A stretch of 64,000 nt of DNA, from positions 1,302,001 to 1,366,000 of the forward strand of contig CAVPSQ010000010.1 in assembly GCA_963708455.1 (NCBI GenBank), read 5' to 3'. Under the pieces are notes generated by a model. That model worked only from the letters and a program-made list of their open reading frames with translations. It made no database searches and was not told where the DNA came from. Source of the stretch: CAIMUS01 sp963708455 (GTDB taxonomy: Bacteria; Pseudomonadota; Gammaproteobacteria; Competibacterales; Competibacteraceae). Position 1 is the stretch's first letter, and each line of letters starts with the position of its first letter. The position numbers and the translations under genes were made by a program. Of this stretch, positions 10,014 to 20,073 are shown one piece after another.

Positions 10014-11444
10014 TCATTCTCCGCCGAACACGGCAACGTTGCGGAACAGGCAGGGCGGCGCCGCATGGCCCACCCGGATCGCCTGATTGGGTTCGCCCTT
10101 GCCACAGTTGGCGACTCCCAACACGCACCAGGTGGAGGCGTCGCCGACCCCGGCCAGATGGCGCCAGAATTCAGCCGAGATACCGCGATAATTGGGATTT
10201 TTTACCACCCTAGTCAGTTCGCCATGCTCGATCAGCCGCGACCACTCGCAGCCGAACTGGAACTTGTTGCGGGAATCGTCGATCGACCAGGAACAGTTGG
10301 TCTCCATATAGACGCCGTTTTCCACCGCGCCGATCAGCTCCTGCAAGCTGGACGTGCCCGGCTCCAGATTAAGATTGGCCATGCGGTCGATGGGCGGGCG
10401 GTTCCAGTTGCAGGCGCGGGCGTTGGCAACGCCCGGCAAACCGGCGCGGGCCTGCGAAAGACCGCCACCCAGAGGACGCAGCAGGATGCCGTTGCGGATT
10501 AGATAGTCGCGAATTGCAGGCCGGCCTTCGTCGTCGAAAGCATAGCTGGCGATTTGTTCCGGGTGAGTGGGGTCGAACGTCACATTCAGCCACTCCGAAC
10601 CGTAGCGGTAACTGCCGAACATGTCCGGCGTGACGAAACTGGTGCCGGCGTAGTTGCGTTCATCACCGAGGATACGGTCCAGTTCCAGCGGATGGCCGAT
10701 GGACTCGTGGATTTGCAGAATCATCTGATCGGGCGCCAGCACCACATCCATGCTGCCCGTCGGGCAATTGGGTGCCGCCAGCAGTTCCAGCGCCTGCCGG
10801 GCGATGTCCGGCGCGACAGTGTAGAAACCGGACTCGTCCAGGATTTCCAGCCCGCCTTGGCGAAAATAAGCCCCGCCGCCGAAGCTGCGGGTCTGGCTTT
10901 CGCCGTGACGATGGGCGGTGGCGCCCAGAGACGGGAGCAGGGCTTCAGAGGTCTGCACAATGCGCCCACCGTCGGCAGTCAAATACAGCGTCTCGACGGC
11001 GCTATGCCATAGCGCGGCCCGCCATTCGACGATGGCCTCGTCAATCTTCAGACGGGCGCACTCGCGCCGCAGCCGTTCGAGTTTTTCCGCCAGCGGCAGC
11101 GAGGACCAGGGCTGTCGCAGCGGCGTGTGGCGTTCCCCGGTGCGCGGCTCCCGGTCCAGCATCGCCGGCTCCACCAGACCCCGGCCGGCGGTAGCACGCG
11201 CCCAGTCGCGGGCCTGCCGCAATGCCCGTTGCAGGCCCGCGCTGCTCAAATCCGGCGTGGCAGCATAACCCAGCCCGCCGTCGTACACGGTGATCATGGC
11301 GCCCAGATCGTCCGAGTAGCGTACCGGCTCCACAATATCGCGTCGCACGCTGAGGGCTTCCCGGCGCTCCCGCACCAGCCGCAGCGAGCAGAAAGCGACT
11401 GCCGGAGCGAGTTTGCGGAAATGCTGTTCTATCTCGGTAAACAT
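10014..11444 (-). CDS. TldD/PmbA family metalloprotease, TldD-like catalytic subunit
   Basis: Catalytic partner of the PmbA-like protein that follows it. The zinc motif HESIGHPLELD (HExxxH, about residue 244) is intact, as is the downstream block FGCEWSRLIEHGELTRVVKN. The ATG at 11444 is preferred because GAGGAAAGG lies 4-5 nt upstream; the open frame extends further 5' but without homology. The 476-residue product fits TldD (about 480). Known pairs process peptide modulators such as microcins or CcdA-type antitoxins; the substrate here is unknown and no peptide gene stands beside it. Confidence 0.85.
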   Translation of the reverse strand: MFTEIEQHFRKLAPAVAFCSLRLVRERREALSVRRDIVEPVRYSDDLGAMITVYDGGLGYAATPDLSSAGLQRALRQARDWARATAGRGLVEPAMLDREPRTGERHTPLRQPWSSLPLAEKLERLRRECARLKIDEAIVEWRAALWHSAVETLYLTADGGRIVQTSEALLPSLGATAHRHGESQTRSFGGGAYFRQGGLEILDESGFYTVAPDIARQALELLAAPNCPTGSMDVVLAPDQMILQIHESIGHPLELDRILGDERNYAGTSFVTPDMFGSYRYGSEWLNVTFDPTHPEQIASYAFDDEGRPAIRDYLIRNGILLRPLGGGLSQARAGLPGVANARACNWNRPPIDRMANLNLEPGTSSLQELIGAVENGVYMETNCSWSIDDSRNKFQFGCEWSRLIEHGELTRVVKNPNYRGISAEFWRHLAGVGDASTWCVLGVANCGKGEPNQAIRVGHAAPPCLFRNVAVFGGE

Positions 11445-11587
11445 GACCCTTTCCTCATTCAAGCCAACAGCAGAGTCGGTGCTGGAGAGCATCCAGTCGC
11501 AATAAGCTCTAACCTTGCAACGAGTTCTCTCCATTCCGCCTACTATCAGTATAATTGTCAACACTGCTCCCAAAGGAGGTAGCAACG

Positions 11588-12290
11588 ATGCAAGACTGGT
11601 TAAAAGACAATTTTTCTACAGCCTGGGTCGAAACGCAAAAGCGCTTCATGCAAGGCCTCTATACTTTGGCGTCGCCACCCCAGACGCCGGTCGGCATAAG
11701 CTGGTGGCAGGAGGCGTATCTTCAGCAGCTTGCTCAGTGGGAAACCACGGTAAAGCAAACCCTGCAAACCGAAGCAAACTTAATAGAACGTTGGGCTGGC
11801 CAGTCATCCAGGGAATCGCAGGACACGCCACAGGCTCTTTCCTTCTGGACCGGCCACATGCAAGGTCTGCTGCAGCAATGGATGAGTATTCAGCACCAGC
11901 TCTGGGACGAGTTTTTCTCCCTGCTGCGCGGCGGCGCTATTGCCTTGCAGGAGCCGACGGTGGACAACGATCTCAAGCAGAGCGGTGCACCGGATGCTGT
12001 CGCAGCCGACCCCAACGCCTCCGTCATGCCCTCTGCGCCAGCCGCTACAAGCCGGAAGACCGCCGCGACTGCTGATGATCTGCAACTAATCACCGGCATC
12101 GGTCCCGCCACCGCCCAGAAATTACAGGCCGCCGGCATCGTCAGTTACCGTCGACCTCGCGGTGCTGAACGGTGAAGCTATCGAACGGATCGAAACCACC
12201 GTTATCAAATGGCCGGGGCGTATCCGCCGCGACCGCTGGATCGAGCAGGCTAAAGTTCTGCATTGGCAGAAATACCAGGAAAATCCCTGA
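11588..12290 (+). CDS. Phasin-like N-terminus with helix-hairpin-helix C-terminus (frameshifted near 12150)
   Basis: The first 125 residues are helical and tryptophan/glutamine-rich, reminiscent of phasins (polyhydroxyalkanoate granule-surface proteins). After an Ala/Pro-rich linker comes an HhH domain, DDLQLITGIGPATAQKLQAAGI. The frame then runs into RRPRGAER and stops at 12175. In the +1 frame the domain continues as DLAVLNGEAIERIETT and RIRRDRWIEQAKVL, the usual end of this HhH domain, to a TGA at 12288-12290. One extra base near 12148-12152 explains it. AAGGAGGT precedes the ATG at 11588. Granule association is inferred; the HhH part may contact DNA or a partner protein. Confidence 0.65.
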
Positions 12291-12346
12291 GCCAAGGATC
12301 ACTGCTTCCTCGAGTCTCATTAGCCTGTCCACGGGAAAACAGCCGT

Positions 12347-13747
<1,401 letters not shown>

Positions 13748-13762
13748 GCGCGCCGGACTCTG

Positions 13763-13861
13763 AGCGTTGACCGGTTTGAATGAAGGCAGCGCTCCCAGGG
13801 ACCCGCAGTTTACTGACCTCGGTAAGAGGCTACTGTCTTGCCATGCAAACTGGTTACCGCT
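13763..13861. repeat. MITE-like inverted repeat, about 99 bp
   Basis: Left arm AGCGTTGACCGGTTTG and right arm CAAACTGGTTACCGCT pair at 13 of 16 positions around a non-coding centre. The left 16 bases recur exactly at 21630-21645, and bases 13830-13854 read in reverse match 21637-21661 at 23 of 25 positions. This points to a small dispersed palindromic element between asnS and its terminator. Confidence 0.5.
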
Positions 13862-13919
13862 GTAGCGGCAGGCGGCGGGTGGGATCGGGTGCGGCGGGAA
13901 CTTAACTGGCAGTTTATAA

Positions 13920-13960
13920 GGTGGGCAAATGCCTGATTAAGCATTGCCCACCGTTTTTTT
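13920..13960 (+). terminator. Rho-independent terminator downstream of asnS
   Basis: GGTGGGCA(A)ATGC pairs with GCATTGCCCACC (12 bp with one bulged A) and is followed by GTTTTTTT. A weaker hairpin ACGCCC/GGGCGT with a CCTTTTT tail follows at about 13974-13999. Confidence 0.85.
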
Positions 13961-14182
13961 ATAACTTAATGCTACGCCCATTGCGGGCGTTGTTCCTTTT
14001 TGTTACAGACTCTCCACGGTGGTTATAGCGTTGGGTCCCCTCTCTCACAGCGTCCGGTTGCCGTTGGCATCTGCCGGAGCAGGCGCGACAAGCCGGCGCG
14101 CAGCACATTCTATGCTCAATCATTGCTCAATACCAGCAGTCTGATTGGAATAATTTAGGACTCTGTTTCCAAAAAACAGAGC

Positions 14183-14452
14183 ACCGAGAATCAGCAAAGA
14201 TTTCGCAAGGAACTCGCCCGCTACGTCCGGCAGTACAACTTCATCAGCCAGATCATGACCTTCGTGGACACGGCCCTGGAGAAGTTCTACCTGTTCGCTA
14301 AGCTGCTGCTGAAGCAACTGCCCTACCAAAAACAGACCCTGCCGCTGCAAGTCGTCGCCATGATCGACAGGGATAAGTACCTCCTCCTTACCCAAGGAAC
14401 GGAAAAACCGATATCTCCTTCCTGTTTTTGCAAGCGGGGAAGAGGGGGCTAA
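14183..14452 (+). pseudogene. Remnant of a type I restriction HsdR subunit (C-terminal part)
   Basis: About 75 codons read RFRKELARYVRQYNFISQI, then MTFVDTALEKFYLFAKLLLK, a block typical of the C-terminal helical domain of HsdR, the motor/nuclease subunit of type I restriction enzymes. There is no start, ATPase or nuclease domain, and after about 14390 the frame drifts into repeat-like sequence and stops at 14452. No hsdM or hsdS lies nearby. This is a decayed fragment of a lost restriction system. Confidence 0.6.
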
Positions 14453-14533
14453 ACGGTTGTTACAGCGCAACAGCTCAGGGCGGGAAGGGAGCGCTGCCGC
14501 TGCGCACCGAGCGCATGGCGGCTGATAGCAGGT

Positions 14534-14722
14534 TCAGGAAAGCTGCTGGCGGCTGTGGAGGGCCTGGTGCAATTGCCGGCTGAGATGTTGCAGCAGGCGC
14601 AGGTTATGACGAGCCTCCTCAGACCGCTCATACGGCCCGAAACACTCGTCGAATGCCTTGAACCACCATCCATTCAGTTCGAACCAAACGAAGGGATAAC
14701 ACGTTCGGTCGCGGTCCACCAT
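14534..14722 (-). CDS. Small hypothetical protein (62 aa)
   Basis: ATG at 14722 with TAAGG about 10 nt upstream opens a 62-residue frame: MVDRDRTCYPFVWFELNGWW, then KAFDECFGPYERSEEARHNL and a Gln/His/Leu-rich helical end. Composition is protein-like (aromatic core, amphipathic helix) and unlike a shadow of a neighbouring gene, since nothing is coded on the other strand here. No family is recognised. It lies between the hsdR remnant and metH. Confidence 0.35.
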   Translation of the reverse strand: MVDRDRTCYPFVWFELNGWWFKAFDECFGPYERSEEARHNLRLLQHLSRQLHQALHSRQQLS

Positions 14723-15073
14723 CACCGTATACCTTAATTCAACTTTTGGTTGATGAGTTTTGTATAAGCATTGAATTTTAGCGGAATATAGTAGAACAAT
14801 CACACTAACTTCCCGGTAGCATAGCGTGCATTGTATTACGGCTCCGAGCAGGCGTTCAGCGGAGCGGAGACTTCCGAAAGGAAATGGCTGCCTGATTTCG
14901 GGAGTCACGACCGCTATCTGCGCGAAGCTATGTTCGGCCCCGTGCATCCATGCAAAGCCGGTGTCGTAAGCCGGCGCACTCCTGCTGAAGATGAACTTGT
15001 CTCCACGCCTTATTCTGTTCAGAATGAATCCGTTTGCCGGGTATTTTTTACTGTTTCCCACCGTGAGCCGCTT
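14723..15073. other. Intergenic region, leader of metH
   Basis: 351 bp without a supported gene. The frame of metH is open back to 14831 but shows no MetH homology before the ATG at 15074. The part near 14740-14815 is AT-rich and could hold divergent promoters. No B12-box-like or SAH-riboswitch consensus was recognised by eye. Confidence 0.4.
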
Positions 15074-18000
15074 ATGAAAGACGCACATCGCATCGAATGC
15101 CTCAAGGAATTGCTGGAACAGCGCATTCTGATTCTGGACGGTGCCATGGGCACCATGATCCAGAGCTACCAATTGCAGGAAGAGGATTACCGGGGTGCGC
15201 GTTTCCGCGACTGGCCCTGCGATCTCAAGGGCAATAACGATCTGCTGTGCCTGACCCAGCCGGAGCTGATCCGCGAGATTCACACCCGCTATCTGCAAGC
15301 CGGCGCTGATATCATCGAAACCAACAGCTTTAACTCCACCGCTATTGCGATGGCGGATTATAAGATGGCAGGGCTGGCGTACGAGTTGAATCGGGCAGCG
15401 GCGCAACTGGCGCGGGTCGCCGCCGATGACGTGGGACGCGATACCGGCCAAATCCACTTCGTAGCCGGCGTACTCGGCCCCACCAACCGCACCGCCTCAC
15501 TGTCGCCGGATGTCAATGATCCGGGGATGCGCAATATCACGTTCGATCAACTGGTCGCCGCCTACCTGGAAGCGGTGCGCGGCCTGGTGGACGGCGGCGC
15601 CGATGTGCTGCTGGTGGAAACGATTTTCGACACCCTGAACGCCAAGGCGGCCCTGTTCGCCATTGAGCAGTTCAAGGAAGAGCAGCGCTGCGCCCTGCCG
15701 ATCATGATTTCCGGCACCATCACCGACGCCTCCGGGCGCACCCTGTCGGGGCAGGTCACCGAGGCGTTCTGGAACTCGCTGCGCCACGTCCAGCCCTTGA
15801 GCATCGGGCTGAACTGCGCGCTCGGCGCCCGCCAGTTGCGCCCTTATGTCGAGGAACTGGCGCGGATCGCAGACACCTATGTGTCCGCCCATCCCAACGC
15901 CGGTTTGCCGAACGAGTTCGGCGAGTACGACGAAAGTCCGGAGGACATGGCCGCCGTCATCCGGGAATTCGCCGCGAGCGGTTTCATCAACATCGTCGGC
16001 GGTTGTTGCGGCACCACGCCGGCGCATATCGCCGCCATCGCCGCAGCCGTGCGTGAGCTGCCACGGCGCCGCATTCCCGCCATCCCGCCGGCCTGCCGGC
16101 TGGCCGGCCTGGAGCCGTGCACTATCGGCCCCGCTTCGCTGTTCGTCAACGTCGGGGAACGGACCAACGTCACCGGCTCCGCCGGATTCCGCAAGCTAAT
16201 TCAGGCCGGCGACTATCCGGCCGCTCTGGATATTGCCCGCCAGCAGGTGGACAACGGTGCGCAGATCATCGACATCAACATGGACGAAGGCATGCTGGAT
16301 TCCGAACAGGCGATGGTCACCTTCCTCAATCTCATTGCCGTCGAGCCGGATATCGCCCGCGTGCCGGTCATGCTCGACTCATCCAAATGGTCAGTGCTGG
16401 AAGCCGGCCTGAAATGCGTCCAGGGCAAGCCGGTGGTGAACTCCATCAGCCTGAAGGAGGGCGAGGAGGCATTTATCCGTCAGGCCAGACTGATCCGCCA
16501 CTACGGCGCCGCCGCCATCGTGATGGCCTTCGACGAACGGGGTCAGGCGGACACCTGTGAGCGCAAGGTAAACATCTGTAAGCGGGCTTACCGGATTCTG
16601 ACCGAACAGGTCGGCTTCCCGGCGGAAGACATCATCTTCGACCCGAATATCTTCGCGGTGGCCACCGGCATCGAAGAGCACAACAACTATGCGGTGGACT
16701 TCATCGCAGCCACCCGCGCCATCCACCGGGCCCTACCGCAGGTGCTGGTATCCGGCGGCGTGTCCAATGTCTCCTTCTCGTTTCGGGGTAATGACTCGGT
16801 GCGCGAGGCCATGCACTCGGTGTTCCTTTACCACGCCATCCAGTCGGGCATGAACATGGGCATCGTCAACGCCGGGCAACTGGCGATCTATGCAGAGATT
16901 CCGGCGGAGCTGCGGGAACGGGTGGAGGAGGTAATTCTCAACCGCCGGCCCGACGCTACCGAGCGGCTGCTGGAGATCGCCGCACGCTACAAGGGCGAGG
17001 GCGGCGGCCCTGCTAAAAAAGAAGATCCGAGCTGGCGGGAATGGCCGGTCCAGCAGCGCCTGGAGCACGCCCTGATCAAGGGCATCGACGAATACATCCA
17101 AGCCGATACCGAAGCAGCCCGGCGGCAATACGAGCGGCCTTTGCAGGTGATCGAAGGGCCGCTGATGGACGGCATGAACGTGGTCGGCGATCTGTTCGGC
17201 GCCGGCAAGATGTTTCTGCCGCAAGTGGTCAAGTCGGCGCGGGTGATGAAAAAGGCGGTGGCCTGGCTGATTCCTTATATCGAAGCTGCAAAAGCCGCCG
17301 GCGCGAGCCGCTCCAACGGCACAATTGTGCTGGCCACCGTCAAGGGCGACGTGCACGACATCGGTAAGAATATCGTCGGCGTGGTGTTGCAATGCAATAA
17401 CTTCGAAATCATCGATTTGGGGGTGATGGTCCCGGCACAGAAGATTCTGGATACGGCGGTGCAGGAAGGGGCCGACATGATCGGGCTTTCCGGCCTGATC
17501 ACGCCTTCGCTGGACGAAATGGCGCACGTCGCCAGGGAAATGCAGCGGCAGGGCTTCACCCTGCCCTTACTGATCGGCGGCGCCACCACCTCGCTGATGC
17601 ACACGGCGGTGAAGATCGATCCGCATTACCAGCAGCCGGTGGTGTACGTGAAGGACGCCTCCCGGGCGGTCGGTGTGGCCCAGAACCTGGTAAGCGTAGC
17701 GCAGCGCGCCGGCTATGTCGCCGGCCTCAAGGCCGACTACGCCGCCAAACGTGAGCAGCACCAGGGCCGCCGAGCACGCGCAAGGGGGTTATCACTGGCG
17801 GAAGCCCGGCGCAACAAACTGGCACTGGACTGGAGCGCTTATGCGCCATCCCGACCGCGTTTGCTAGGGATCGAAACCTTCAGCGATTACCCACTGCAAG
17901 AATTGGTGGAACGCATCGACTGGACGCCGTTTTTCCAGGTGTGGGAATTACACGGCCGCTTTCCGAAGATTCTGGACGACGCTGTCGTAGGCGAACATGC

Positions 18001-18805
18001 CCGGCAGCTCTATCAGGATGCACAGGCGCTGTTGCACAAGATCGTTGCGGAACAATGGCTGCGTGCCCGGGCCGTCATCGGCTTTTTCCCTGCCAATCAG
18101 ATCAACGAGGACGATATCGAACTGTACGTCGACGACGAGCGCCGGCAGGCGCTGCTGGTGTTGCATCATCTACGCCAGCAAAGTCGCCGTCCGGTGGGTA
18201 AGCCCAACCGCTGTCTGGCCGATTTCATCGCCCCCAAAGCCAGCGGCGGCGGCGATTACCTGGGCGCGTTCGCGGTTACCACAGGCATCGGCGTGGACGA
18301 ACGGGTCAAAGAATTCGAGCGGCAGCACGATGATTACCATGCGATTATGCTCAAGGCGCTGGCCGATCGGCTGGCGGAAGCGTTCGCCGAGCGCCTGCAC
18401 GAGCGGGTACGCAAGGAATTCTGGGGATACGACCCCGACGAAAGCTTGGATAACCAAACCTTGATCGAGGAACGCTATCGCGGCATCCGGCCGGCGCCGG
18501 GTTATCCGGCCTGTCCGGACCATACCGAGAAAGGCCTGCTGTGGCGCCTGCTGGAAGTGGAGCGCAACACCGGCATGCGGCTTACCGAGAGCTATGCGAT
18601 GGCGCCGGCGGCGTCGGTGTCGGGCTGGTATTTCGCCCATCCGCAAGCGAGCTATTTCGGCCTGGGTAAGATCGAGCGCGATCAGGTGGAAGATTACGCC
18701 CGCCGTAAGGGAATGAGCCTGAAGGAGGCGGAACGCTGGCTGGGACCGTGTTTGAATTATGAACCGGAAGAGGGAGGGAATGCGGTTCAGGCGGCTGCAA
18801 CTTGA
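15074..18805 (+). CDS. metH: Cobalamin-dependent methionine synthase
   Basis: Transfers methyl from 5-methyltetrahydrofolate through cobalamin to homocysteine. All modules are present in 1243 residues: homocysteine-binding barrel (ILDGAMGTMIQ, zinc site GGCCGTTP about residue 310), pterin-binding barrel (FVNVGERTNVTGSAGFRKL, DINMDEGMLD), cobalamin-binding domain with DVHDIGKN (about 760, histidine ligand to cobalt), and the AdoMet reactivation domain (RPAPGYPACPDHTEKG about 1139, ESYAMAPAASVSGWYF). The ATG at 15074 starts MKDAHRIECLKELLEQRILI, the normal MetH N-terminus. It is complete and stands alone. Confidence 0.97.
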   Translation: MKDAHRIECLKELLEQRILILDGAMGTMIQSYQLQEEDYRGARFRDWPCDLKGNNDLLCLTQPELIREIHTRYLQAGADIIETNSFNSTAIAMADYKMAGLAYELNRAAAQLARVAADDVGRDTGQIHFVAGVLGPTNRTASLSPDVNDPGMRNITFDQLVAAYLEAVRGLVDGGADVLLVETIFDTLNAKAALFAIEQFKEEQRCALPIMISGTITDASGRTLSGQVTEAFWNSLRHVQPLSIGLNCALGARQLRPYVEELARIADTYVSAHPNAGLPNEFGEYDESPEDMAAVIREFAASGFINIVGGCCGTTPAHIAAIAAAVRELPRRRIPAIPPACRLAGLEPCTIGPASLFVNVGERTNVTGSAGFRKLIQAGDYPAALDIARQQVDNGAQIIDINMDEGMLDSEQAMVTFLNLIAVEPDIARVPVMLDSSKWSVLEAGLKCVQGKPVVNSISLKEGEEAFIRQARLIRHYGAAAIVMAFDERGQADTCERKVNICKRAYRILTEQVGFPAEDIIFDPNIFAVATGIEEHNNYAVDFIAATRAIHRALPQVLVSGGVSNVSFSFRGNDSVREAMHSVFLYHAIQSGMNMGIVNAGQLAIYAEIPAELRERVEEVILNRRPDATERLLEIAARYKGEGGGPAKKEDPSWREWPVQQRLEHALIKGIDEYIQADTEAARRQYERPLQVIEGPLMDGMNVVGDLFGAGKMFLPQVVKSARVMKKAVAWLIPYIEAAKAAGASRSNGTIVLATVKGDVHDIGKNIVGVVLQCNNFEIIDLGVMVPAQKILDTAVQEGADMIGLSGLITPSLDEMAHVAREMQRQGFTLPLLIGGATTSLMHTAVKIDPHYQQPVVYVKDASRAVGVAQNLVSVAQRAGYVAGLKADYAAKREQHQGRRARARGLSLAEARRNKLALDWSAYAPSRPRLLGIETFSDYPLQELVERIDWTPFFQVWELHGRFPKILDDAVVGEHARQLYQDAQALLHKIVAEQWLRARAVIGFFPANQINEDDIELYVDDERRQALLVLHHLRQQSRRPVGKPNRCLADFIAPKASGGGDYLGAFAVTTGIGVDERVKEFERQHDDYHAIMLKALADRLAEAFAERLHERVRKEFWGYDPDESLDNQTLIEERYRGIRPAPGYPACPDHTEKGLLWRLLEVERNTGMRLTESYAMAPAASVSGWYFAHPQASYFGLGKIERDQVEDYARRKGMSLKEAERWLGPCLNYEPEEGGNAVQAAAT

Positions 18806-18846
18806 AGGTCAGTAAGCCGGAGGGGCGCCGCGGGCGTTGGCGCCTA

Positions 18847-20070
18847 GTGTTTCAACCGACCTTAGTTGACTTTAAGCAGCGTATTGGTTTTCCTGTAGGG
18901 GTATCCCGACCAGGACCGTGACCATGCCGCTACCCAAATACATTGTTCGCCTGACCGCCGACGAGCGCGCCCAGCTTGATAACCTGATCCGCACCGGCAA
19001 GCAGGCAGCGTCCGGGTTGATCCACGCCCGCATTTTGCTCAAGGCCGATGCCGGCGCGGGCGGGCCGGGCTGGGACGATGAGCCGATTGCCGAGGCGGTG
19101 GAGTGTGGAGCCTCGACGGTGTACCGGGTGCGCCAGGCGTTCGTAGAGGAGGGGCTGACGGCGGCGCTGTTCCGGAAGAAGCCCAGCGGTCGCCAGTATC
19201 GCAAGCTCGACGGCGCCCAGGAGGCCCACCTGATCGCGCTGGCGTGCGGCGCGCCCCCGGAGGGACGGACCCACTGGACCTTGCGGCTGCTGGCCGACCG
19301 GCTGGTCGAACTGGAGATGGTGGAGTCGATCAGCCCGGAAGGCGTGCGCATGACTTTAAAAAAAACGAACTCAAGCCGTGGTTGCGGAAGCAGTGGGTGA
19401 TCCCGCCGCAGGCCAATGCCGAGTTCGTGTGCGCCATGGAGGACGTGCTGGAGGTGTATACCCGGCCGTACGATCCCGCCCGTCCGGTGGTGTGCCTGGA
19501 CGAGATCAGCAAGCAGTTGGTGGCCGAAACCCGCACGCCACTGCCGGCCGAACCGGGCCAGCCCGAGCGGGTGGACTACGAATACGAACGGTGCGGGACG
19601 GCCAATCTGTTCCTGACCTGCGAACCCTTGGCCGGGCACCGCCATGTCACGGTCACCAAGCAGCGCACTGCGGTCGATTTCGCCGAGGAGGTGCGCGACT
19701 TGCTGGAGGTCCGCTATCCGCATGTCGAGCGGGTGGTCCTGGTGATGGACAACCTCAACACCCACAAACCGGCCGCGCTGTATCAAGCGTTCGAGCCCGC
19801 CGTGGCTCGGTCGCTGATCGAACGGCTGGAGATTCATCACACCCCCAAGCATGGCAGTTGGTTGAACATGGCCGAGATCGAACTGAGCGTCCTGAGCCGG
19901 CAGTGCCTGGACCGCCGCATCCCCGATGTGGACACCCTGACCCAGGAGGTGGCCGCTTGGGAGCAGGCGCGCAACACCAATGCCCGGCCGGTGAATTGGC
20001 GCTTCACCACCCCTGATGCCCGCATCAAGCTCAAGCGCCTCTACCCGTCAATTCAGGACGGGTGAAGCAC
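18847..20070 (+). mobile_element. IS630-family insertion sequence
   Basis: Ends GTGTTTCAACCGACC (left) and GGACGGGTGAAGCAC (right) are imperfect inverted repeats, and the element is bounded by TA on both sides (18845-18846 and 20071-20072), the usual IS630 target duplication. Length is 1224 bp. The right TA belongs to the CTAG that ends the neighbouring IS1182 element, so this copy inserted into that element's tip. Confidence 0.82.
18924..20065 (+). CDS. IS630-family transposase, expressed through -1 frameshifting on A8
   Basis: The upstream frame (ATG 18924, stop 19400) encodes the helix-turn-helix part (MPLPKYIVRLTADERAQLDN, EPIAEAVECGASTVYRVRQ, RTHWTLRLLADRLV). The downstream frame, to 20065, encodes the DDE nuclease: VVCLDEISKQ (first Asp), VLVMDNLNTHK (second Asp) and GSWLNMAEIELSVLSRQ (Glu). 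They meet at TTT followed by eight A at about 19356-19366. A -1 slip gives LKKNELKPW, the standard IS630 sequence across this joint, so programmed frameshifting on the A-run is the natural reading rather than decay. The combined product is about 380 residues. Confidence 0.85.
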
Positions 20071-20073
20071 TAG

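Noticed and set aside
14723..15073. Possible cobalamin or SAH riboswitch before metH
   Set aside because: No B12 box or conserved junction sequence could be recognised; a covariance-model search would be needed.
14534..15457. Upstream extension of the 62-codon ORF to 307 codons
   Set aside because: The extra part overlaps metH antisense and has no protein-like pattern; only the 3' 62 codons are kept.
16733..17527. Minus-strand frame opposite metH
   Set aside because: Antisense shadow; metH is unambiguous on the plus strand.
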